A stretch of 64,000 bases of DNA from the NCBI GenBank assembly GCA_020723405.1, contig DYIY01000012.1, forward strand, positions 1 to 64,000, in the 5' to 3' direction. Below the pieces are notes generated by a model. The model was not told where the DNA came from, did no database searches, and saw only the letters and a list, made by a program, of their open reading frames with translations. Positions 8,416 to 15,263 of this stretch are shown here, in pieces. The stretch is from Thiobacillus denitrificans (lineage in GTDB: Bacteria; Pseudomonadota; Gammaproteobacteria; Burkholderiales; Thiobacillaceae). Both the position numbers and the translations under genes were made by a program. Within the stretch, counting starts at the first letter, position 1; each line of letters opens with the position of its first letter.

Positions 8416-9267
8416 ATGGGCGGCGAAATCGTTTCCATCGCATTGATCCTCTTCCTCTTCCTCACCCTCTGGAAGGGTGTGCGCATCGTGCCTCAGGGGG
8501 AGGAGTGGGTGGTGGAAAGACTGGGCAAATACCTCAACACCCTCATGCCCGGCCTGCACGTGCTGGTGCCCTACGTGGACAACGTGGCCTACAAGGTCAC
8601 CACCAAGGACCTGATCCTGGACATCCCCCAGCAGGAGGTCATCACCCGGGACAACGCGGTGCTCATCACCAACGCCATCGCCTTCGTCAAGGTCACCGAC
8701 ACCCAGAGCGCGGTCTACGGGGTGACCAACTTCCAGATGGCGGTCATGAACCTGGTGCAGACCTCCCTGCGCGCCATCATCGGCGACATGGACCTGGACC
8801 AGGCCCTGTCCAGCCGGGACCAGATCAAGGCCCGTTTGAAGGACTCCATCGCCGACGACGTGGCCGACTGGGGCCTGACCCTGAAGTCCGTGGAAATCCA
8901 GGACATCAAGCCTTCCATGACCATGCAGAAGTCCATGGAAATGCAGGCCGCCGCCGAACGGGAACGCAAGGCCACGGTGACCCGGGCCGAAGGGGACAAG
9001 CAGGCCGCCATTCTGGAAGCCGAAGCCCGCCTTGAATCGGCCAAGCGGGACGCGGAAGCCCAGGTGCGCCTGGCCAACGCCAGTGCCGAAGCCATCAAGC
9101 TCATCACCGCCGCAGTGCCGGATCGGGAACTGCCCGCCCTCTACCTGCTGGGCGAAAAATACGTGGCCGCCCTGAAGGAATTGGCCAATGGCCAGGGCAG
9201 CCGCACCGTGGTGTTGCCAGGGGACCTGATGAAATCCCTGGAGGGGCTGCTGGGCAGTCGTCGCTGA
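8416..9267 (+). CDS. SPFH/stomatin-type membrane protein (QmcA-like)
   Basis: 283 residues with one N-terminal membrane helix (ISIALILFLFLTL region), an SPFH domain from about 20 to 190 (GVRIVPQGEEWVVERLGKY, IIGDMDLDQALSSRDQIK), and a coiled-coil, charged stretch (AAAERERKATVTRAEGDKQ) typical of stomatins. It forms oligomeric membrane scaffolds. It follows nfeD on the same strand and is preceded by an AAAGGAG ribosome site. Regulation is not evident; the gene downstream has its own promoter. Confidence 0.92.
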   Translation: MGGEIVSIALILFLFLTLWKGVRIVPQGEEWVVERLGKYLNTLMPGLHVLVPYVDNVAYKVTTKDLILDIPQQEVITRDNAVLITNAIAFVKVTDTQSAVYGVTNFQMAVMNLVQTSLRAIIGDMDLDQALSSRDQIKARLKDSIADDVADWGLTLKSVEIQDIKPSMTMQKSMEMQAAAERERKATVTRAEGDKQAAILEAEARLESAKRDAEAQVRLANASAEAIKLITAAVPDRELPALYLLGEKYVAALKELANGQGSRTVVLPGDLMKSLEGLLGSRR

Positions 9268-9345
9268 CGCCATGAGTCAAACTGATGGGCCTATCAACCC
9301 TTTGTTAAAGTGCCGTCTAAAGATTTAGCCTCAAGCACCGATATT

Positions 9346-9354
9346 TGCTACATT
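9346..9354 (+). promoter_or_regulatory. Extended -10 promoter for the PBP7-like gene
   Basis: TGCTACATT (TGn-TACATT) forms an extended -10 element 26 nt before the ATG at 9380, with TTAGCC at 9325-9330 as a poor -35. It argues against the alternative TTG start at 9353, which would lie inside the promoter. Confidence 0.4.
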
Positions 9355-9379
9355 GCGGACAACCACCCAGCCCTGTCCC

Positions 9380-10531
9380 ATGCTTGATCGACTGAAGAAA
9401 CCCTTATTGCTTCTGGCCCTGTCGGCCTTCGTGGCCACGCCCCTGATGGGCGTGCCGCAGGTGGCGTCTGCCGGTCAGGAAAAGTCTTCATCGAAGAAGA
9501 GCGCCGCCAAGACGGCGGGCAAGAGCAAGAAATCCCATCTGCGGGCCGGCAAGACCAAGAAATCCCATCTGCGCACGGGCAAAACCAAAAAGCAGTACCT
9601 GCGCAGCGGCAAGACCAGGAAGCAATACCTGCGTGTCCAGCAACCCGACACCCCCTTGCGGGCCATGAACCTGCAATCCGCCGAAGCCCTGGTGGGCGGG
9701 GATCTGGCCCTGCGTTCCGCCGCCGCCCTGGTGGTGGATCAGAAGAGCGGGACGTCCCTCTACGCCAAGAATGTGGACGTGCCCACCCCCATCGCCTCCA
9801 TCACCAAGCTGATGACCGCCATGGTGACCCTGGACGCGGGCCTGGATCTGGATGAGGAAATCACCATTTCCAACGAGGATCTGGATCGCCTGAAGGGCAC
9901 CGGTTCCCGTCTGTCCCTGGGCACCCGCCTGACCCGGGGGGAATTGCTGCACCTGGCCCTCATCGCCTCGGAAAACCGGGCGGCCGCCGCCCTCACCCGG
10001 GCCTATCCCGGCGGTCGCGACGCCTTCGTGGCGGCCATGAACGCCAAGGCCCGGCAGATCGGCATGCGGCATGCCAGCTTCGTGGACGGCACGGGCCTCA
10101 ACAGCCGCAACCAGGCCACCGCCGCCGATCTGGTGAAGATGGTGGACGCTGCCTACCGCTACCCCATCATCCGGGAAATCTCCAGCACCGGCAGTTACGA
10201 CGTGTCGGTGCCGGGCCGCAAGGTGGTGCGGGTGAAGGAAAAGGGCAAGGTCCGCCGGGTCACCCGGGACGTGCAAAAGCACATCGCCTTCCACAACACC
10301 AATGCCCTGACCCGCAGCAAGGACTGGGACATCGGCGTCTCCAAGACCGGCTACATCAACGAGGCCGGCCACTGCCTGGTGATGCAGGCCCAGATCGCCG
10401 AACAGAAGGTCATCATCGTGCTCCTGGATTCCTGGGGAAAATTCAGCCGCATCGGCGACGCCCAGCGCATCAAGCAGTGGCTGGAAAGGGACAGCCAGGT
10501 AGCCAGCCGGGCCCACCGGGATTCCGCCTGA
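9380..10531 (+). CDS. pbpG: D-alanyl-D-alanine endopeptidase, PBP7-like
   Basis: 383 residues from ATG 9380. A signal peptide (KKPLLLLALSAFVATPLMG) sends it to the periplasm. Residues about 47-86 form four 10-residue lysine/arginine-rich repeats (GKTKKSHLR type). The S11 peptidase domain follows with all catalytic motifs: S140-I-T-K143, S197-E-N199 and K322-T-G. The enzyme cleaves D-Ala-meso-DAP crosslinks in peptidoglycan (endopeptidase) or trims D-Ala. The cationic repeat linker is unusual and may bind wall polymers. The gene is monocistronic, with an extended -10 promoter close to the start. Confidence 0.88.
   Translation: MLDRLKKPLLLLALSAFVATPLMGVPQVASAGQEKSSSKKSAAKTAGKSKKSHLRAGKTKKSHLRTGKTKKQYLRSGKTRKQYLRVQQPDTPLRAMNLQSAEALVGGDLALRSAAALVVDQKSGTSLYAKNVDVPTPIASITKLMTAMVTLDAGLDLDEEITISNEDLDRLKGTGSRLSLGTRLTRGELLHLALIASENRAAAALTRAYPGGRDAFVAAMNAKARQIGMRHASFVDGTGLNSRNQATAADLVKMVDAAYRYPIIREISSTGSYDVSVPGRKVVRVKEKGKVRRVTRDVQKHIAFHNTNALTRSKDWDIGVSKTGYINEAGHCLVMQAQIAEQKVIIVLLDSWGKFSRIGDAQRIKQWLERDSQVASRAHRDSA
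9518..9637 (+). repeat. Four 30-bp tandem repeats coding a basic linker
   Basis: Four in-frame copies start at GGC 9518, 9548, 9578 and 9608. Copies 1 and 2 encode GK(S/T)KKSHLR, copies 3 and 4 GKT(K/R)KQYLR, so the array looks like two successive duplications. It lies between the signal peptide and the catalytic domain of the PBP7-like protein. Confidence 0.9.
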
Positions 10532-10858
10532 GCCCTACCCCACCCCCCTGAAAACGGCCTTTGGGCCAGGCAGTTCATGGGGGACCGCACTGTGGTGCGG
10601 TCCGCTGTTCTCACCACCCCGTACGGACGTGACTGGGCATTGGGTAGGATGTGGTGAGGTACGAACCGCATCGTGGTTGTAAGTGTGATCGCCGGAACTC
10701 TGACATCCTCGCCGCAAGTCCCACCAGCCCTGCTTCCGCCCAGGGAGCACCCCAGCGGAATGTGCAAGCGCAGGCCCATGGGTCTCTGTCTGCAAAACGG
10801 ACCATGCCCCCTGCTCCCTTCGCTCCGACAGACGCCCCTCGAACAACCCGCCCCCGTG
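10532..10858. other. Gene-free stretch between endopeptidase and lipoprotein genes
   Basis: No credible gene is seen in these 327 nt. It holds a perfect 9-bp stem-loop at 10582-10603 (GGACCGCAC, TGTG loop, GTGCGGTCC) that may end the upstream transcript although no T-run follows. The rest shows no clear promoter consensus; frames open on both strands look like high-GC noise with no homology-bearing motif. Confidence 0.6.
10582..10603 (+). terminator. Stem-loop after the PBP7-like gene
   Basis: Perfect 9-bp inverted repeat with a 4-nt loop, 50 nt past the stop at 10531. It lacks a poly-T tail, so intrinsic termination is uncertain. Confidence 0.4.
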
Positions 10859-10867
10859 ATGCGTGAC

Positions 10868-11479
10868 ATGCACACTCATTCCCGCCCCCCGTTTCTTGCC
10901 ATACCCTTCGCCCTGAGCCGCTCGGCCATCCTGCTCCTCCCCTTGCTGGTCACCGCCTGCGCCGTGGACAGGCCGCTGACCTCGGCCGCCGAACCGACCG
11001 GGGCCGGAGCCAAGTCCGGGCAGCAGATCACCGAGATCGCCAGTACGCCCCTGAGCGACCTCAACCTGGTGCGGACAAGGATTCCGCCGGCGCTCCTGGC
11101 GGCCCAGAAGAACCCCTACGGTGCGCCCGCCGGCGCGGGCTGCACGGGCCTGGCGGAGGAATTGAAGGCGCTGGACGGGGCTCTGGGCGCGGACCTGGAC
11201 GCCCCCCTGGACCCCGATGACCCGGGCCTCGCCCAGCGGGGCGCCGCCTTCGTCGGCGACGCGGCCTGGGGAGCGGTGCGGGGCGCGGCGGAGGGGGTGA
11301 TGCCCTTCCGTGCCTGGGTGCGCAAGCTGACCGGGGCGGAGAAGCATGCCCGGACTGTGGCCGCCGCCATCTCCGCCGGGGTGGTGCGGCGGGCTTATCT
11401 CAAGGGGTTGGGCCAGGCGGCGGGCTGCGAACCGCCAGCGGCACCGCGCCGGCGGGAAGCTGAAGCGGCCAAGCCCTGA
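10868..11479 (+). CDS. Putative lipoprotein of unknown function
   Basis: 203 residues from ATG 10868 (an in-frame ATG at 10859 would add three residues). A hydrophobic leader ends in a lipobox-like L-V-T-A-C near residue 33, so the product is probably a lipid-anchored envelope protein. The mature region has one further cysteine pair candidate (C near the GAGCTGLAEELKALDG stretch and C near the C-terminus, AAGCEPPA) and a glycine/alanine-rich segment, AWGAVRGAAEGVMPFRAWVRKLTG, that could be an amphipathic helix. I do not recognise the family. The gene converges on the DsrE-like gene with only 7 nt between stops. Confidence 0.6.
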   Translation: MHTHSRPPFLAIPFALSRSAILLLPLLVTACAVDRPLTSAAEPTGAGAKSGQQITEIASTPLSDLNLVRTRIPPALLAAQKNPYGAPAGAGCTGLAEELKALDGALGADLDAPLDPDDPGLAQRGAAFVGDAAWGAVRGAAEGVMPFRAWVRKLTGAEKHARTVAAAISAGVVRRAYLKGLGQAAGCEPPAAPRRREAEAAKP

Positions 11480-11486
11480 GCGGGGC

Positions 11487-11912
11487 TCAGGGGCGCAGGT
11501 AGGCGTAGCCCTGCTGTTGCTTCTTCATGATTTCCACCACCCCGGAGGGCACGTAGCCCACGGGGGCCAGCATGTCTTCCTTGTTGAGCTTCTGCTTGCG
11601 CATGGTGTTCTGGCAGGCCATGACGGCAATGCCCGCCTCGCTGGCTTCCTGGACCCGGTTGCCCACCTCTGAATCGGCCTTGAGCATGTTGATGCCCGGA
11701 CCGAAGGCCACGATCTCCACATCGATGTTCTCCTTGCCCAGGTCCTTTTGCAGGTTGCTGGCGTTGTTCAACACCAGGTTCCATTTGGCGGGATCGCTTT
11801 CGCTGACCTGGACCACCACCTTGGCCTTGTCCGCGGCCTGGGCAGGCAGTTGGCTGGTCAGCAGGATCAGGCCGGTCAGGGCAGAGGCCAGAAGGCCACG
11901 GGGGGTGTGCAT
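11487..11912 (-). CDS. Secreted DsrE-like protein
   Basis: 141 residues starting at ATG 11912 behind a GAGGAGACG ribosome site. A signal peptide (LTGLILLTSQLPAQAA) indicates a periplasmic location. The mature part resembles the DsrE/DsrF-like fold: VVVQVSESDPAKWNLVLNNA, then a beta-strand with DVEIVAFGPGI and a conserved-position cysteine at residue 100 (AVMACQNTM). Cytoplasmic DsrE proteins relay sulfane sulfur on such a cysteine; a periplasmic variant in a sulfur oxidiser is plausibly a sulfur-binding or redox protein, but its role is unproven. No operon partner is adjacent. Confidence 0.75.
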   Translation of the reverse strand: MHTPRGLLASALTGLILLTSQLPAQAADKAKVVVQVSESDPAKWNLVLNNASNLQKDLGKENIDVEIVAFGPGINMLKADSEVGNRVQEASEAGIAVMACQNTMRKQKLNKEDMLAPVGYVPSGVVEIMKKQQQGYAYLRP

Positions 11913-12021
11913 GTTCGTCTCCTCGTTGATTGCATGGATCGGTTTGGAAACCAGCAAGGGCTGGCCAGGATAGGACGGCCGGGCAGCGGATTTATTCCAG
12001 ACGGGCTCCGGTAACGATTGG

Positions 12022-12073
12022 TTACAACCCCACACAGGCCGGACACGGCTCCCTTACAGGCGCTGCCTAGACT
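12022..12073 (+). promoter_or_regulatory. Promoter with TTACA direct repeats (copy 1)
   Basis: TTACA occurs at 12022-12026 and 12054-12058 (32 bp apart, three helical turns) with ACACA/ACAC triplets between at about 11-bp phase. A TAGACT -10-like hexamer follows at 12068-12073. The same layout precedes the paralogue at 18484. The pattern resembles direct-repeat sites of OmpR-type response regulators. Confidence 0.5.
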
Positions 12074-12127
12074 GCCCAGCACCGACACAGCAAACACAGG
12101 TGTCGGCAACGTGACCAAGGAGTCAAC

Positions 12128-12622
12128 ATGAACACCACTCGCATCGCCAAAATCCTGGGCCTGGCCGCCCTGTCCTCCCTGTCCCTCCTGTCCGGCGCCA
12201 GCCAGGCGGATGGCTGGGGCTTTTACGTGAACAACGGCTTCCCCCCGGCGCCGGCCTTCATGCCCCCGCCCCCCATGGGCAAGCCCGGCGCCTGGTGCCC
12301 GCCCCAGGTGGCTCCCCGGGTGGCCTATCAGCCGGTGAACGCCGCCCAGGCCGATCAACGCGAGCGCATCTTCCAGGGCATCCGGTCCGGCCAACTGACC
12401 CAAAGGGAAGCGGAGGAACTGTTCCGCGACCAGCGCAAGATCGACAAGGTGGAACAACGCTACCTGGCCGACGGCCGCCTCACCCGGGGGGAATGGGCGG
12501 ACCTGAACGACCGCCTGCGGGAATCCTCCCGGGAGATCTACGAGGAGAAGCACGACCGGGATCGCTACGGCCAGCACTACGGCCATGGCCGGGATCACGG
12601 CCACCCGTGGGGCTGGTATTGA
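12128..12622 (+). CDS. Small secreted helical protein with GxLTxxE motifs (paralogue A)
   Basis: 164 residues, start supported by AAGGAG six nt upstream. Signal peptide to about residue 27 (LSLLSGASQA). A proline-rich segment (FPPAPAFMPPPPMG) precedes a helical core, RIFQGIRSGQLTQREAEELF and [19 protein letters not shown], with two GxLTxxE-type turns reminiscent of degenerate EF-hands, then a tail rich in histidine and aspartate (HDRDRYGQHYGHGRDHGHP) that could bind metal. The core is clearly homologous to the product of 18484-18981. This is a widespread but, to my knowledge, uncharacterised proteobacterial type. A response-regulator-like promoter lies upstream. Confidence 0.75.
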   Translation: MNTTRIAKILGLAALSSLSLLSGASQADGWGFYVNNGFPPAPAFMPPPPMGKPGAWCPPQVAPRVAYQPVNAAQADQRERIFQGIRSGQLTQREAEELFRDQRKIDKVEQRYLADGRLTRGEWADLNDRLRESSREIYEEKHDRDRYGQHYGHGRDHGHPWGWY

Positions 12623-12655
12623 GGCTCCATCCCGGATGGGGACGGGGAGCCCGGC

Positions 12656-13465
12656 TCAGGGCTCCGGACGGCAGGCGTGCAGGACCGCCAACAGGTCAGC
12701 CCTGGCGAAGTCCCCGCCCCGGCAGGTTGCCAGGGCCGCGAGCAACCGCCTGGCGGCCGGGCTGCCCAGCCCGTCCCCCCCTGGGAGCCGGGGGCCCCCA
12801 TGCCCGGACCGGTTGAGGTCCGGCCGGATCAGGCCGGCCAGCACCCTTTCCGGGTCGGCCACGGCCAGGTCGCAATGGCGGGCCAGGTCTTCAATGACCC
12901 GGCTGCCCCGCCGGAACCAGTCCTCGTAATGGACGACGTGGCAATCGGCCCGGGTATGCCACAGGGCCTCCCAGGTCCGGCGCAGCCACACCGCCTCGGC
13001 CGTCCCGGCGTCCACCCCGTAGGCGGCCATGAAGGAGCGGATCACGCTGTCCGGTTGCCGCAGGGCCAGCAGGTAGCGGGGCGCCAGGTCCCGCGCCGCG
13101 AACAGTTCCTGCCAGAGGGGCAGGAAGGGAGCGGTGCGGGGGTCCTTGAAGCCCCACAGCCCGGTTGCCCGGGCCAGCCGGTCGTCCAGCAGGGCCCCCA
13201 GGTCCCGGGCCGCTTCCCGGGTGGCCGGATGGTCCAGCCAGTCCGTCGGCAACGGGTGGAAAGGCCAGGCCCCCAGGCTGCGCATCAGGTCGGCCTGGCG
13301 GCGGACGAGGGCGGCGTCCTCGTAGAAGCCCTCCGGATTGTCCGGCCGGGCCGCGATGAGCTGCTCGGACACGGCCATGCCCAGGCCGGCCAGGGCTTGC
13401 ATGAGCAGGGAGGTGCCGCTGCGGCCGGAACCCAGGACGACGACCAGGGGGCGGGGTGAATTCAT
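12656..13465 (-). CDS. Sulfotransferase-family protein
   Basis: 269 residues from ATG 13465. Residues 8-20 (VVVLGSGRSGTSL) form the PAPS 5'-phosphosulfate-binding loop of sulfotransferases, and a later R-x-P-D-S-V-I-R-S-F segment (LRQPDSVIRSFMAAYG) matches the 3'-phosphate-binding motif. Expected reaction: transfer of sulfate from PAPS to a hydroxyl of a sugar, lipid or small molecule. A TACAAT -10-like hexamer on the minus strand at 13475-13480 ends only nine nt before the start, implying an almost leaderless mRNA. It is divergent from the TPP enzyme and probably part of the same cassette. Confidence 0.8.
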   Translation of the reverse strand: MNSPRPLVVVLGSGRSGTSLLMQALAGLGMAVSEQLIAARPDNPEGFYEDAALVRRQADLMRSLGAWPFHPLPTDWLDHPATREAARDLGALLDDRLARATGLWGFKDPRTAPFLPLWQELFAARDLAPRYLLALRQPDSVIRSFMAAYGVDAGTAEAVWLRRTWEALWHTRADCHVVHYEDWFRRGSRVIEDLARHCDLAVADPERVLAGLIRPDLNRSGHGGPRLPGGDGLGSPAARRLLAALATCRGGDFARADLLAVLHACRPEP

Positions 13466-13474
13466 GATCGCGGC

Positions 13475-13480
13475 ATTGTA
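13475..13480 (-). promoter_or_regulatory. -10-like element of the sulfotransferase gene
   Basis: TACAAT on the minus strand ends nine nt before the ATG at 13465, predicting a very short or absent 5' leader. No convincing -35 is seen. Confidence 0.35.
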
Positions 13481-13607
13481 GGGGAGCCGGCCGGGGAATC
13501 CTGCCGTCCGAGCCCTGCACGCATTCCGTTGGGGCCCGTCTTGTGCTCCAATTCCCTCCTTTTCGGCGTCCGCCGGCGCGGCTGTTTTCCGGTTCCGCGC
13601 CCCTGTC

Positions 13608-15263
13608 ATGAAAATCACCGTCAGCGAACTGATCGTCCGTTATCTGGAGCGGCTCGGCGTGCACGTCCTCTTCGGCATGCCGGGGGCCCACGTATTGCCG
13701 ATCTACGATCGCCTGCACGGTTCGGCGGTGAAGAGCGTGCTGGTCAAGCACGAACAGGGCGCGGCCTTCATGGCCGGGGGCTATGCCCGGGTGTCCCACC
13801 GGGTGGCGGCCTGCATCGCCACTGCCGGTCCCGGCGCCACCAATCTCGTTACCGGCATCGCCAACGCCCACGCGGAACGCCTGCCGGTGCTGGTGATCAC
13901 CGGCGAGACCTCCACCTACATCTTCGGCAAGGGAGGGCTCCAGGAGAGCTCAGGGGAGGGAGGCGCCATCGACCAGTGCGCCCTGTTCGCCGGCATCACC
14001 CGTTACCGGAAACTCATCGAGCGCACCGACTATCTGGGCCAGGTGCTCAATCGGGCCGCCCAGGCCCTGCTGGGCCCCGACCCGGGCCCCGTGTTGCTGT
14101 CCATTCCCTTCAACGTGCAGAAGGAACTGGTGGACGCAACCCTCCTGGACCAAGTGCACATCCCCCACCCGTCCGCCCCGATGCCCGTTGCCGCCGGCCC
14201 GCTCCCGGAATTGGCCCGCCTCATCCGCGAGGCCCGCTATCCGGTACTGGTAGCGGGTTATGGGTGCATCCGTGCGGGCGCCCGGGGCGAAGTGACCCGC
14301 CTGGCCGAAGCCCTGAACATCCCGGTGGCCACCAGCCTGAAGGGCAAGGGCGTGGTGCCGGAAGGTTCGCCCCTGTCCCTGGGCTGTCTGGGCGTCACCT
14401 CCAGCGGTGAGGCCTACCGCTATATCGTGGAGCAGGCGGACCTGCTGGTCTTCCTGGGGGCCGGTTTCAACGAGCGCACCAGCTACCTGTGGGACGAACG
14501 GCTCCTGGCCGGCAAGCGCATCGCCCAGGTGGACCGGGACGCCGCCCAACTGGGCAAGGTGTTCCAGCCGGACGTGGCCGTTCACGGCGACATCCGCGAC
14601 GTGGCGGGGGAACTCCTGGACCGGCTGGCCGACTGTCCGGCCAAGGACCTGGACCGCCTGGCCGCCCACCGCCTGGCCGCGCCCGAGCCCGCCCGGGGCG
14701 GTGAACGGGAGCGCTTCCGGCTCATGGAAGCCTTCTTCGTCCACCTGGCCCGGCGCTTCCCCGAGGATGCCCTGATCTTCGACGACAACATCGTCTTCGC
14801 CCAGAGCTTCCTGGACGTGTCCCACGCCAATCACTATTTCCCCAATTCCGGCATCTCCTCCCTGGGCCATGCCATTCCCGCCGCCATCGGCGCCCGCTTC
14901 TTCCTGCCCGAGGCCCCCACCTTCGCCATCCTGGGGGACGGGGGCTTCCAGATGTGCTGCATGGAGTTGATGACCGCCGTGAACTACGGCATTCCCCTCA
15001 ACACCGTGGTCATCAACAACGGCAGCATGAGCCTGATCCGCAAGAACCAGTTCCAGCTCTATGGCGAGCGCTACATCGACTGCGATTTCGTCAACCCGGA
15101 CTTCGCCCTGCTGGCCGCGGCCTTCGGCATCCGCCACCACCGGATCGGCAGCGAGGCCGACCTGGACACCCTGTTCGCCCAGGCCGACCTGCAAGGTGGC
15201 CAGAACCTCATCGAGATCCTCCTGGACAAGCATGTCTTCCCCAGCTACCTCTCGGCACGCTGA
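13608..15263 (+). CDS. Thiamine-diphosphate-dependent enzyme, acetolactate-synthase-like
   Basis: 551 residues with the three-domain layout of the ThDP decarboxylase/AHAS family: pyrimidine-binding N-domain with the catalytic glutamate E49 (VLVKHEQGAAFMAGGYAR), a central domain, and a C-terminal pyrophosphate-binding domain with G443-D-G445 followed by NTVVINNGS about 30 residues on. It therefore should bind ThDP-Mg and decarboxylate a 2-keto acid, ligating the two-carbon unit to an acceptor. No regulatory small subunit (ilvN) is nearby and the context (GT-like, CapK-like, sulfotransferase genes) argues against branched-chain amino acid synthesis. The next gene overlaps its end by 32 nt. Substrate unknown. 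Confidence 0.82.
   Translation: MKITVSELIVRYLERLGVHVLFGMPGAHVLPIYDRLHGSAVKSVLVKHEQGAAFMAGGYARVSHRVAACIATAGPGATNLVTGIANAHAERLPVLVITGETSTYIFGKGGLQESSGEGGAIDQCALFAGITRYRKLIERTDYLGQVLNRAAQALLGPDPGPVLLSIPFNVQKELVDATLLDQVHIPHPSAPMPVAAGPLPELARLIREARYPVLVAGYGCIRAGARGEVTRLAEALNIPVATSLKGKGVVPEGSPLSLGCLGVTSSGEAYRYIVEQADLLVFLGAGFNERTSYLWDERLLAGKRIAQVDRDAAQLGKVFQPDVAVHGDIRDVAGELLDRLADCPAKDLDRLAAHRLAAPEPARGGERERFRLMEAFFVHLARRFPEDALIFDDNIVFAQSFLDVSHANHYFPNSGISSLGHAIPAAIGARFFLPEAPTFAILGDGGFQMCCMELMTAVNYGIPLNTVVINNGSMSLIRKNQFQLYGERYIDCDFVNPDFALLAAAFGIRHHRIGSEADLDTLFAQADLQGGQNLIEILLDKHVFPSYLSAR

Noticed and set aside
9353-9379. TTG 9353 as start of the PBP7-like gene
   Set aside because: It would lie within the extended -10 element; ATG 9380 begins a normal signal peptide.
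9518-9637. CRISPR-like spacing of 30-bp repeats
   Set aside because: No spacers; units are contiguous, in frame and diverge by codon, so it is a protein repeat.
13466-13618. Upstream start at 13618 for the sulfotransferase
   Set aside because: The extra 51 residues lie over the divergent promoter region and have no domain similarity; the PAPS loop belongs at the N-terminus.
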